This document shows, one piece after another, positions 16,716-24,930 of a stretch of 64,000 nucleotides of DNA (position 1 is its first letter; each line of letters opens with the position of its first letter). This stretch comes from Bacteroides ndongoniae. Lineage in GTDB: Bacteria > Bacteroidota > Bacteroidia > Bacteroidales > Bacteroidaceae. The position numbers and the translations under genes were made by a program. The stretch is from positions 1,597,664 to 1,661,663 of the forward strand of contig NZ_FNVV01000014.1 of assembly GCF_900108345.1 (NCBI RefSeq). The letters run 5' to 3'. The notes beneath the pieces are model-generated. The model worked only from the letters and a program-made list of their open reading frames with translations, was not told the DNA's origin and did not search any database.

Positions 16716-17914
16716 ACTAAATCCATCGACTTGCCCAACTTGCGATAGAGAGCTTGCATTTCTTCCCGCTCCACCTTGTTTTTGCGTCGCCACTGCTCCA
16801 ACAAAGACTCCGCCAGCCGGAAGTTTTCCTCCTCTACAGGAGCCAACCGTTGCATATAGCCATCTCCTTTTTCGTTGTATAGCAACGCCCAGTGCATGTA
16901 GCGTTCGCTGCCCATGCCAACCTTCAGGCTGAATACTTTATCCTTCAGCTGCAACGATTCATAAGACAGAGGTGAAGTGCCCAGACTATTGTCCATACAA
17001 ACCATCGGTGGCAATGTTTCGTCTACCCACAACGGAACGGCTACACCCGTAGGCGGATAGCCCAACACAGTCCACATGGTGGTTAATGAGGCTGACTCAT
17101 CCGGTTTCACTCCCTGCACCACCACCGAACACGAAGTGCTGCTGCGCGAGATGAAATCCTGATCGACAAACCATCCCGAAGCTCCTGCCTCCGTAAAAGG
17201 CGGACGGCACAAGTCGATGCCCAACACACAGTTGTGGAACGAACGTGCCAGGTCGTTGAATATACGCTGGGGAGTAACCGAATGACTGGCAGCCAAGGGA
17301 TCGAGCACGCGGACTGCTTCCTGATAACGCACCACGCCTGCTCCCGGTCCGTACTGTCCCGAAACAGAAAAGTTGGTACGGGCTACATAACCCGCTGGTG
17401 CCACCTCGGGATCATTGGCATCGTATATCTTATACGTATAGTAATCCACCTCGAACATCATCGCTCCGCCCTGTGCATCGATTACGCCGAAATTGGCTTC
17501 TATCCTGCTGGGCTTTGCAAGTGTGTCAAGATAGTGACGGAAATCATCCACCGTAGCACAAATTTCCAATGCCCGGTAAATGGCACGTCCGTTAGCCTCA
17601 CCGCGCTCCTCACCGTCCTTCACCTCTACCAGATTATAACTCTGTGTATTCATCAATGCAAATCCCGCCGAATTGGTACCGATCCACGCCTCCCGCTTCC
17701 GGTGGAAATCCTCACTGTTCACCACAGCAATGAAGTCGAACTTCTCCCCACGGACAAACTCTACATGATTCTTCAGGAAATCCGTATCACGGTGTTTCCA
17801 CAGCAAAGGGCGTCCGTCGGGCGTAGCACGTCCCGACACAACAGCAGAAGTACAGGCCAGAGCAGGAAGTATCAGGCCCCAAAGCCCTACCAACAAGAAA
17901 ACAAAATTCTTCAT
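16709..17914 (-). CDS. N-terminal-cysteine hydrolase (C45/linear-amide hydrolase type), secreted
   Basis: The start is taken at 17914 because a TATCTTTG -7 box lies between it and an upstream in-frame start at 17992. The 401-residue product has a signal peptide (MKNFVFLLVGLWGLILPALA), and cleavage would expose Cys21 as the first residue, in CTSAVVSGRATPDGRPLLWK. An N-terminal Cys followed by a DGRPLLW-(K/N)-x-RD(T) motif is typical of Ntn-fold C45/C69/choloylglycine-type hydrolases, which cleave amide bonds with the N-terminal thiol. The likely location is periplasmic or outer-membrane. The substrate (acyl amides, dipeptides or conjugated bile acids) cannot be told from the sequence. Confidence 0.8.
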   Translation of the reverse strand: MKNFVFLLVGLWGLILPALACTSAVVSGRATPDGRPLLWKHRDTDFLKNHVEFVRGEKFDFIAVVNSEDFHRKREAWIGTNSAGFALMNTQSYNLVEVKDGEERGEANGRAIYRALEICATVDDFRHYLDTLAKPSRIEANFGVIDAQGGAMMFEVDYYTYKIYDANDPEVAPAGYVARTNFSVSGQYGPGAGVVRYQEAVRVLDPLAASHSVTPQRIFNDLARSFHNCVLGIDLCRPPFTEAGASGWFVDQDFISRSSTSCSVVVQGVKPDESASLTTMWTVLGYPPTGVAVPLWVDETLPPMVCMDNSLGTSPLSYESLQLKDKVFSLKVGMGSERYMHWALLYNEKGDGYMQRLAPVEEENFRLAESLLEQWRRKNKVEREEMQALYRKLGKSMDLVN

Positions 17915-17946
17915 ATACAAAAAGAAAATACAATATGCACACCCGG

Positions 17947-17954
17947 CAAAGATA
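17947..17954 (-). promoter_or_regulatory. promoter -7 box of the Ntn hydrolase gene
   Basis: TATCTTTG (minus strand) matches TAnnTTTG and lies 32 nt before the chosen ATG. It would fall inside the coding region if the longer frame were used, and so supports the shorter start. Confidence 0.55.
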
Positions 17955-18041
17955 AAGAAGTTTTCAATGCCAGAAAGAAAAAGGGCATGCATATTTCAAT
18001 GCACACCCTTCTCTTCTTCAATTAATATACCTGAGTTCTGT

Positions 18042-19754
18042 TTAGTTTATCCAGACCGTCTTGTTCACAAAGCGCGGAGCAGGCAGCGGCTTCAGCGGTT
18101 TCACGCTGGCTGCGCTACGTGTCATCGGTTGCGGTAAGTGAGCCTGGTCGAACTCTACAAACGTTTCGTAATCGTACGTCCACGAATCGCCATAGGCGGT
18201 AGACATGACACGCTTATAGATGGCTTCGCGTGAAGGAGCGTTAAAGCCATTGATGTTATTACGCATCATGCTTTCGTTGGTCGGACGCCATGCGCCAGTC
18301 CAGTAGGTGCAGGCACCTTCGTATGCGCCCAGCTCTTCACCAAAGGCATCCACTCCCTGATAACGGGGATCCTGAAGGAAGTGCTTCCAAAGAATCTTGT
18401 CCTTGTCGCCAGTAAAGTCTACGTTCATGGCCCATCCATAGGACTGGAACTCACGATACGCACTAACCTGTGTCAATGGTATTTCACCCATTGTCTGGTA
18501 AGAATACTCGTCGAGCAGCTTAGCCAGACCATGTCCCATACTCTCGTGGCAAAGTACCTGGCGGAAAGTTTCGCTTTCCAGATTCTCTATCACCGGACAG
18601 TAAGCAATGGCAAGCTCAGACATTTCGTCGCCGTTCAACCGATAACCGATGTTAGTAGTACCGGCATACACACTGGTGTTAAGCAACACAATCGCCAAAG
18701 TCTCTTCCATCTTTTCCAGGTTTTTCAGCTCGTCAACTACAGAAGCATATTCGAGAACTTTCTCCATGTTTCCAGAGATGGCCGAACTACCGTTTCCTGC
18801 GAGTTCCGATTCGAAAACGGTGCTGTAGCCTTCACCAAAAGCATTGTTCTTGGAAATAGCCGTCACCGACCAGATGTCGAAATATTCGCGCAACGAGCGC
18901 AGAGGCTCCTCCGTAAAGAGGTTTTCCACAGCCTTGTCCATCACCTGATCGTAGTAGCCTTCGGCAATTTCTTTATCCACAAAGCCATCACCCATGATGA
19001 CGATAGGTACACCATTGCCTTTCGAGTGTGACTGCAATACTTTTACCAGCTTGTCAGCCGAATAATCGGTCGAAGTTTCTACCGGCTCACCTTCCTGACG
19101 GATGTAGATTTTTTCTGATTCCATCAGCACATTGTCTGTGTTGTTCTTGTCAACGATATATATCTGGAAGGTAGCTTCGCGTACATCACGTGTCTCGTTG
19201 GGAAGTACCCGAATTTCGAAAACTCCTTCGGTCAAAGCACGCGATTCGGGTGCCTTGATAGGCTTAATCCAGCTGCTAACATTGGAATAAACCATCAGTT
19301 TGTACTTACCATCCACGTTTGTAGCAAATTCCAGTACCAGGTCCTGTCCTTCGCAGGGCACATCAAATTTGGCCTGTTTCAAGAGGACAACATCCGAAGT
19401 AAACTGGGTGAAAGCAATTTCTACGGGAGTTCCGTTGGCTCCGGTCAGTTTCAGTACTCCGGAGCGATCCAAACCGGTATTATTGGATTCCTTCGCAATC
19501 AGCGAAATTTTCACTTCACCTGCATTACCCGAACGGGGCGATACAGTAGCCCATTCTACATCGGTTTCAGCTTTCCAAGTCGATCCAGCTACAAATTCGA
19601 TGGTATATTGTGCATTCTTAGCTGCCGGCAACAAGATATTTTCTATCGAAGACGTTACCGAAATGTCTGGTAAGTTTTCGTTATCGTCGTCCGAACAAGA
19701 AAGAACGAACAGTGCGCAAAGAAAGAACAAAGATAGATAATATATTTTTTTCAT
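18042..19754 (-). CDS. M64 (IgA-peptidase-like) metallopeptidase lipoprotein with BACON-like domains
   Basis: This is a 570-residue lipoprotein (lipobox ending at Cys20 in FVLSCSDDD). Residues about 30-118 form a BACON-type beta-sandwich (STWKAETDVEWATVSPRSG, then a VEIAFTQ end strand), and about 125-222 form a second related sandwich. The catalytic M64 domain follows (about 230-540) with H403, E404 and H408 in LCHESMGHGLAKLLDEY, and D415/E416 downstream. M64 peptidases include secreted IgA-type proteases of gut bacteria. The SDDD after the Cys resembles a Bacteroidetes surface-export signal. The frameshifted lipoprotein gene lies 28 nt upstream in the same operon. Confidence 0.88.
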   Translation of the reverse strand: MKKIYYLSLFFLCALFVLSCSDDDNENLPDISVTSSIENILLPAAKNAQYTIEFVAGSTWKAETDVEWATVSPRSGNAGEVKISLIAKESNNTGLDRSGVLKLTGANGTPVEIAFTQFTSDVVLLKQAKFDVPCEGQDLVLEFATNVDGKYKLMVYSNVSSWIKPIKAPESRALTEGVFEIRVLPNETRDVREATFQIYIVDKNNTDNVLMESEKIYIRQEGEPVETSTDYSADKLVKVLQSHSKGNGVPIVIMGDGFVDKEIAEGYYDQVMDKAVENLFTEEPLRSLREYFDIWSVTAISKNNAFGEGYSTVFESELAGNGSSAISGNMEKVLEYASVVDELKNLEKMEETLAIVLLNTSVYAGTTNIGYRLNGDEMSELAIAYCPVIENLESETFRQVLCHESMGHGLAKLLDEYSYQTMGEIPLTQVSAYREFQSYGWAMNVDFTGDKDKILWKHFLQDPRYQGVDAFGEELGAYEGACTYWTGAWRPTNESMMRNNINGFNAPSREAIYKRVMSTAYGDSWTYDYETFVEFDQAHLPQPMTRSAASVKPLKPLPAPRFVNKTVWIN

Positions 19755-19782
19755 ATCAATACAGATTTGAAATTACTGAATA

Positions 19783-21057
19783 TTACATTCTATCAATCAC
19801 GCTTACAGGCGCTTTCGTTGTCTTGAAATTCTTCTTTACAGCACTAGTACGTACAGTATTCTTTGTTGCAGCGTCGCCAATTGTAGCGCAGTCAATGCTT
19901 GCAATTTCTGTAGTAACCAAGCCTTTGCTATCCACACCGAATACCAGTATCTTATAGTCTGTTCCTGGATAAATGCCCCATCCATAATCCATGGAAGCAA
20001 GCACTTTCTCGCCCGAAGACAATATTTCAGCTGTTCCCCAGTCTCTCACGCCTCCATAAATTTCTTCCGAATAAATGGCATCGAAGGCAAAGTCATACAT
20101 GGTATAGTTGTCATCCAGCATGCTGTTTTCAACAAATGCAATATAATATCTCTCGCTAGCATTCGAAGGAGTCACTTTCAGCTTGATATTGACGATATAA
20201 TCGTTTTCTGCAACTTCTACCAATTCCTGGTTTTCTACACTCAACGTGAATGTACCATTGCTTGTAACCTGCCATTCTGGAGTTGTAAAGAAGTACTTGA
20301 TCATCGGAGTCACGATCTTGACAGGATCATCAGGATTTCCATGTCAAATTCCACACCGTAAGCATACATAAGATAATTCTGATTAGGTTTCAGCATACGG
20401 GTTTCATATTCAACATTACCCTTATCCGAACCTTCCTGCATAAAGGCGTACCAAGGTATCCAAGGCATGGCAGAACCCACTTTCTTATAATATCCGAAGT
20501 CGTAACCTTCGATAAACTCCATATCCGAATCATAGGCTGTATAAGTCTCGACAGGAATCTGTGCCAGCTGATAGTACATGTCCTTGTCTTCGGGCACAGA
20601 CTTCATCAAAGCCGAGCGGTAAGTCAGGTTCTCGATAGACAATGCAATCGGGCCGCTGCTGGTGGTCACACGTGCTTCTGCCGCTTCAGATACCACCGAT
20701 GCATCCGATGAAACAGCCTTCAAAGTGAATAAATATTCAGATGAATAAAACAGTTCGGCTTCTTTCGTACTGGCAATCTCTACGTTCAGGCTCTTTGTCT
20801 TGCCAGTTACAATAACTTCGTTCTCGGGTTCCTTCACAGCCTCCAGCTGATAGGTATATTCAACCGCATTTTCTACAGCCTCCCACGAAAAGGCCAGCGT
20901 AATAGGGTTATCCAAAATCTCTTCGCTTTGAATGATTTTTGGGGTTGTAACTGTTCCTCCTTCGTCAGAAGAATCATCACACGACGCTAAAAACAAACAG
21001 CGTAGACAACACAAGCAACATTGTGTGCCATTTCTTTGTTAAAAAAATACTCTCCAT
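19783..21057 (-). pseudogene. lipoprotein gene broken by two frameshifts
   Basis: Two overlapping frames encode one protein. The N-terminal ATG at 21057 reads MESIFLTKKWHTMLLVLSTL, then FVF, and hits a stop after a TTTTT tract. Removing one T from that tract gives LFVLASCDDSSDEGG, a perfect lipobox. The second break is near 20330-20342, where the frame ending YAYGVEFD must shift to give GNPDDPVKIVTPMIKYFF. Repaired, the product is about 420 residues with fibronectin-like beta-sandwich strands. It lies upstream of the M64 peptidase in the same operon. The breaks could be real decay, slippage-based switching or sequencing errors in short homopolymers. Function unknown. Confidence 0.75.
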
Positions 21058-21095
21058 AATGTAATCTTTTATAAATTTTAAGGTTTTGTATGCAG

Positions 21096-21125
21096 CAAAT
21101 ATACAATAATTACGATACAATACAA
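21096..21125 (-). promoter_or_regulatory. promoter of the lipoprotein-M64 operon
   Basis: On the minus strand TTG (complement of 21123-21125) is followed after 19 nt by TATATTTG (complement of 21096-21103). It lies 39 nt before the ATG at 21057. Spacing and boxes fit the Bacteroides consensus well. Confidence 0.65.
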
Positions 21126-21340
21126 TAGAAGAACTCTTTTTTTAAGGCTTATATCGCATAAATCCCCCAAAACACCAAGAAACAACTCCTGCCTTTCTGA
21201 AAAAAGCAAATCTACAGGTGAAAACGCTATTCATGCAGCAAAATGAAAGTATTCTTAGTATTTAAGTGACACGTCCGTTTTTCAGAAAAGACTAACGGAA
21301 GAGTAAACCATGTAAAAAACGTTATAAAAGCCGGAGCAAC

Positions 21341-21433
21341 GCTTGCACCGCTCCGCCGGATTGCTTGTACCGAACACGAACAATGCTTGTGCGGAACGCC
21401 AACAATGCTTGCAATCCGGCCCCAGATTGCTTG
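21341..21433. repeat. diverged 22-bp tandem array
   Basis: GCTTG occurs at 21341, 21363, 21385, 21407 and 21429, exactly 22 nt apart. Each unit ends in (G/A)ATT or (C)AAT. The unit interior is poorly conserved. The period matches the palindrome array at 2480-2680, but these units lack the TGCAG/CTGCA dyad. The rest of the gap 21126-21340 shows no gene or clear element. Confidence 0.7.
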
Positions 21434-21462
21434 TCAATAGCCCTGAAAAAGCATGTCCGACG

Positions 21463-21546
21463 AAAAAAAACGGCACTTCCGCATTCCGGAAGTACCGTTT
21501 CCATGTTTCCGGCTCCGTTTTTTCCGTTTCCGGAGCCTGTTTTTAT
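21463..21546 (-). terminator. terminator of the BlaI/thioredoxin operon, with a plus-strand hairpin beside it
   Basis: Reading the minus strand, CGGTACTTCCG (complement of 21487-21497) pairs with CGGAAGTGCCG (complement of 21471-21481) with one internal mismatch, and is followed by eight T residues (21470 to 21463). It lies 183 nt after the last gene of the operon. A second hairpin (GGCTCCG 21511-21517 with CGGAGCC 21531-21537), followed by TGTTTTTATT, points in the plus direction. Confidence 0.8.
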
Positions 21547-21679
21547 TCTATTTCAAATGTAAAGTTTTCGCTATACGTCTATAAATAAGGCAGAAAGACA
21601 TTCTCCGCTCCTTTTTTTTTCACCGAGTCCGCCTCGCGTCCGAAATACGCGATTCTAGCGGGGTTGGGGAATCAAAGTG

Positions 21680-22825
21680 TCATTTTGACAACGCAGATAT
21701 CCGTTTCTCCAACTTCTTTTTCAAGATTCCCTTCCGATAGCCTTTCCACATCTCCAGTATCTTCCCGTCGGGAGCTATCAGTACAAAATAAGGGATTCCG
21801 CTCATTTTGTAACGCGAGGCAAGCGTCCGTCCGCCAGTTTTCAGTTCGTTCCACTGGTGGCCGGGCATCTCGTGTTCGGACAGAAAAGTAGTCCACCGCT
21901 CTTTATCGTCGGTACAAATGCCTACCAGCGCCAGCTTGCCCGCATAGATTTCGGCTATTTCCTTTAATTCCGGCTCTGCCATGCGACAAGGCCCGCAAGT
22001 TATACTCCAAAAGTCAAGCAGGATGTAGCGGTCTTTCAGCTCGGACAAGTGATGTTTCCCGCCGTCAGCGTCATAAAGTAGGTCGTCCACCATCTCGTCA
22101 CCCTCTTCCACCGTGGGAGCGGGAAAAGCGTACGACTCCATCAGTTTCCCCCTTTCCGTATTCTGCCAATCGAGGGGAAGACGGGCATAGAGCTGCTGAA
22201 AGTCGGGACGACAGGAGGCCAGGAAGTCTTGTTGGCCTGTGGCATACCAGGCGATTTCCAGAAACTTATCCAACCATGCTTCCGTTACGGGTATCGTCTT
22301 CAGATAGGAAAGTCCCTTGCTGACAATACGGTTGTTCAGCTCACGCAAGCGTTTCGAAGATAAGCTGTCCCCTCGCTCGGTTTCTGCGTCCAGACGGAGG
22401 ATTTCTTCCACTTCGGCGGCAACGCAGGCCTCATAACCCAACATGTCTTTCTGCAGACCGACGTTGGTCGTCACCATCCACCGGTTCAACCATTTGTCCT
22501 CGCCCTGAAAGTCAATCCAACCGCCAGGCTCCACCCACAAGTCGAGTACCCAGTTGGGAAAGCCTTTTCCCCAACCGAAAAACCTCAGATGACGAGGGCG
22601 GGAAATCGTATCTTCATAAACCATCTGTCCGTCTTGCAGGGGAAACTCAGCAATGGCTTTGCCGACACCCATACGGGGATTAAAATCATAAAGTACCCCC
22701 TTCACACTGTCGGGCATGTTCTTCAAGTTCCAACGAATGACGAATTTCCCATCGGAAGGGGAAGCCCCCCAAACGGAGCAAACAAACCAAACGAGCAGCC
22801 ATGGCATGCACCTCATCACCGACAT
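21680..22825 (-). CDS. thioredoxin-like (TlpA family) envelope protein
   Basis: The 381-residue protein has a signal sequence (MPWLLVWFVCSVWGA), an N-terminal beta-rich domain like those preceding many Bacteroidetes TlpA proteins, a helical linker and a C-terminal thioredoxin domain. The active site is ITCGPC in ILLDFWSITCGPCRMAEPEL. A cis-proline region (SGIPYFVLIAPDG) completes the fold. It probably acts as a periplasmic thiol-disulfide reductase. It is the last gene of the BlaI operon, 2 nt after the M56 gene, and ends 183 nt before a strong terminator. Confidence 0.88.
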   Translation of the reverse strand: MSVMRCMPWLLVWFVCSVWGASPSDGKFVIRWNLKNMPDSVKGVLYDFNPRMGVGKAIAEFPLQDGQMVYEDTISRPRHLRFFGWGKGFPNWVLDLWVEPGGWIDFQGEDKWLNRWMVTTNVGLQKDMLGYEACVAAEVEEILRLDAETERGDSLSSKRLRELNNRIVSKGLSYLKTIPVTEAWLDKFLEIAWYATGQQDFLASCRPDFQQLYARLPLDWQNTERGKLMESYAFPAPTVEEGDEMVDDLLYDADGGKHHLSELKDRYILLDFWSITCGPCRMAEPELKEIAEIYAGKLALVGICTDDKERWTTFLSEHEMPGHQWNELKTGGRTLASRYKMSGIPYFVLIAPDGKILEMWKGYRKGILKKKLEKRISALSK

Positions 22826-22827
22826 AT

Positions 22828-24906
22828 TTATTCTTTTTCCAACGTTACTACCATCATCGGAGATACCTTCACGCTGGCCTCCTTCATGCCGATAAAGGCC
22901 ACCTTGAGTGTGGCGCCGCTGGGAGCGGGCAACGAGAACTTACCGTCCACATCGGTCACGGTACCTTTGTTCGTACCTTCAATCAGAATCGAAGCGCCGA
23001 TGACGGGCTCGCCCTGCGGGTCTACTACCAGCCCGCTGACCTTCACCTCGCCATCCTGCACACCAGCCGTGGCAGCTTTGGTACGGACGTAAAGAACACC
23101 TTTCTTTCCCGCCTCGCCATAAAGTGAGACAGCTGCCTGAGACTTCAATACGGTAACCGACTCAATCTGGTCGGGCGACAAACTCTTGAGGGTAGCTTCA
23201 TCCGACACTTTATCATCAATCACCACCAACGCCTTCTGAGCATTGTCCGACACGCGGATGGTAGCCACCGTACCAGCCAAAGGTTTCGGCTCCTCCTTCT
23301 TCAGCGTGACCAGCATGACGGCTTTCTTGCTCTTGTCCGTCGTATACTTTGCTATATCGGACGGTTCCTTCAGCACGCTGAAAGACTGGATGCGGCTGGG
23401 ATTGAGAGCCTGAAGTATTTCGGGGGTCACCTCCCGTCCGTCCACCAGTATCAGTATGTCCGCATGGTCGGTAGTACTTGCCCCCCTTATAATAAGGGGC
23501 TGGTTCTTTGAAGCGACTTTCTCATTGCCCTCATCCAGCATGAACTTGACAGGTACGGTAAACTTCACCGGCACCGGCTTTCCGCCCTGCATTCCCGGCT
23601 TCCACTTGGGCATAGCGTTCACCAGACGGATGGCTTCGGCATCAAAATCGGGCTCCACACTACGCAGCACTTTCGCACCGCTGATGCTTCCGTCTTTATT
23701 CACTACAAACTGAACCGTTACGCGTCCCTGCATACCGGCCTCCTTGGCCGCTTCAGGATAACGCATATTCTTCTTGAAATACTCCATCAGCCCGGCCATG
23801 CCACCATCAGGATACTCAGGCATCTGCTCCACCACTTCGAAGACGGGCGTGCCTTTCAGGTCGTCTTTCACTTCCTGAGGCACATGGGTTACGCCCGGCG
23901 GCAGCGTGTCTTTCACTGCTTCGACCACACTTTCCGGCAGATTTGTTTTCACCATTTCGGCCAAATCATTAACTTTGGCACTTGAAATCTCGTCGGTCAC
24001 AGCCGACACTTCGGGACGGGCAAAGGCCGTTACAGCCAGTGCCGCCAGCGGGAGTACGTAGAGATACTTCACCCGCGCCCACGGATTGGACTTTTCTTTT
24101 AACATCATAGTGATACGTTTTTTAAGTGAACTGTGATTAAAGCTGTTGGCCATAGAGTAGAGCCTTGTGCCGACAGCTTTTTTTATTAATAACATCTGAT
24201 ATTTCCTGGCATCCACCCCCTCGCGCAGCACGGTTTCATCGGCCTCGTACTCGTGAAGGGTCTGCAACTCCTGCTTCAACAGCCATGCGGCGGGATTGAA
24301 CCACTGCACAAAGATGCAGAGGTCGGCCAGCAGCAGGTCCCACGAATGTCGGTTGCGGATGTGCGCCAACTCGTGAATCAATATCTCGCGGCCGTTCTCC
24401 TCCAGATCCTTACGCGACAGGACGATGTAGCGCATCCAGCTGAAAGGGGCGATGTCGCGATCGTGCACCACCAGCCTTACATGCTCCGCACGACCCGGCA
24501 GATAATCCGATACCCGCTCCAACCGGCCCCGGCGCAACAACGCGCCCAGCCTGCCAAGCGACCACAAATTGCGTACGGCAAAGAAAACAATCCCTGCCAG
24601 ATAGACCAGCAATGCCACACGTACCCACAGTGCCGTAGCTGGCTGTGCCACGACTGTCTCCTGCCCTTCCTCCACATCGGCCAGCAGAAGCAGCTGTTCC
24701 AGCGTAAGCATCGTTTCCTGCACTCCCACCGGTTCGTTCACACTGACCTCCACCAGCGGAAGCACGGACGACAGCACCAGCAGTCCCAACAAGGCAAAGC
24801 GGTTGAACCGATGAAACGTGTCGCGACTCATCAGCAGCTTATAGAACAGGTAGAACACCGCCAGACAGGCAGCAGACTTAAGTATGTAGACTAAAAAGAT
24901 TCCCAT
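22828..24906 (-). CDS. BlaR1-type M56 metallopeptidase fused to TonB, two plug-like and a carboxypeptidase-regulatory domain
   Basis: The 692-residue product has transmembrane segments near 4-22, 36-52, 92-112 and 281-298, enclosing a cytoplasmic M56 zinc protease: H178-E179-x-x-H182 (IHELAHIRNRH) and HEYEADE (about 218-224). After the last helix come a TonB C-terminal domain (about 380-456, KNMRYPEAAKEAGMQGRVTVQF), then two degenerate TonB-plug-like repeats (about 480-537 and 557-610, with DG/DD, NPSRIQSFSVLK and SPDQIESVTVLK). The end is a CarboxypepD_reg-like domain (about 622-690, VSGLVVDPQGEPVIGASI). BlaR1 homologues sense envelope signals and inactivate BlaI. The C-terminal sensor here is not penicillin-binding. 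It is in the operon with the BlaI-like repressor at 27557. Confidence 0.9.
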   Translation of the reverse strand: MGIFLVYILKSAACLAVFYLFYKLLMSRDTFHRFNRFALLGLLVLSSVLPLVEVSVNEPVGVQETMLTLEQLLLLADVEEGQETVVAQPATALWVRVALLVYLAGIVFFAVRNLWSLGRLGALLRRGRLERVSDYLPGRAEHVRLVVHDRDIAPFSWMRYIVLSRKDLEENGREILIHELAHIRNRHSWDLLLADLCIFVQWFNPAAWLLKQELQTLHEYEADETVLREGVDARKYQMLLIKKAVGTRLYSMANSFNHSSLKKRITMMLKEKSNPWARVKYLYVLPLAALAVTAFARPEVSAVTDEISSAKVNDLAEMVKTNLPESVVEAVKDTLPPGVTHVPQEVKDDLKGTPVFEVVEQMPEYPDGGMAGLMEYFKKNMRYPEAAKEAGMQGRVTVQFVVNKDGSISGAKVLRSVEPDFDAEAIRLVNAMPKWKPGMQGGKPVPVKFTVPVKFMLDEGNEKVASKNQPLIIRGASTTDHADILILVDGREVTPEILQALNPSRIQSFSVLKEPSDIAKYTTDKSKKAVMLVTLKKEEPKPLAGTVATIRVSDNAQKALVVIDDKVSDEATLKSLSPDQIESVTVLKSQAAVSLYGEAGKKGVLYVRTKAATAGVQDGEVKVSGLVVDPQGEPVIGASILIEGTNKGTVTDVDGKFSLPAPSGATLKVAFIGMKEASVKVSPMMVVTLEKE

Positions 24907-24930
24907 ATAATTTATGTTTTAGTTGACGAG

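Noticed and set aside
17915..17992. Upstream start of the N-terminal-cysteine hydrolase
   Set aside because: It would place the promoter inside the gene and put extra hydrophobic sequence before a complete signal peptide.
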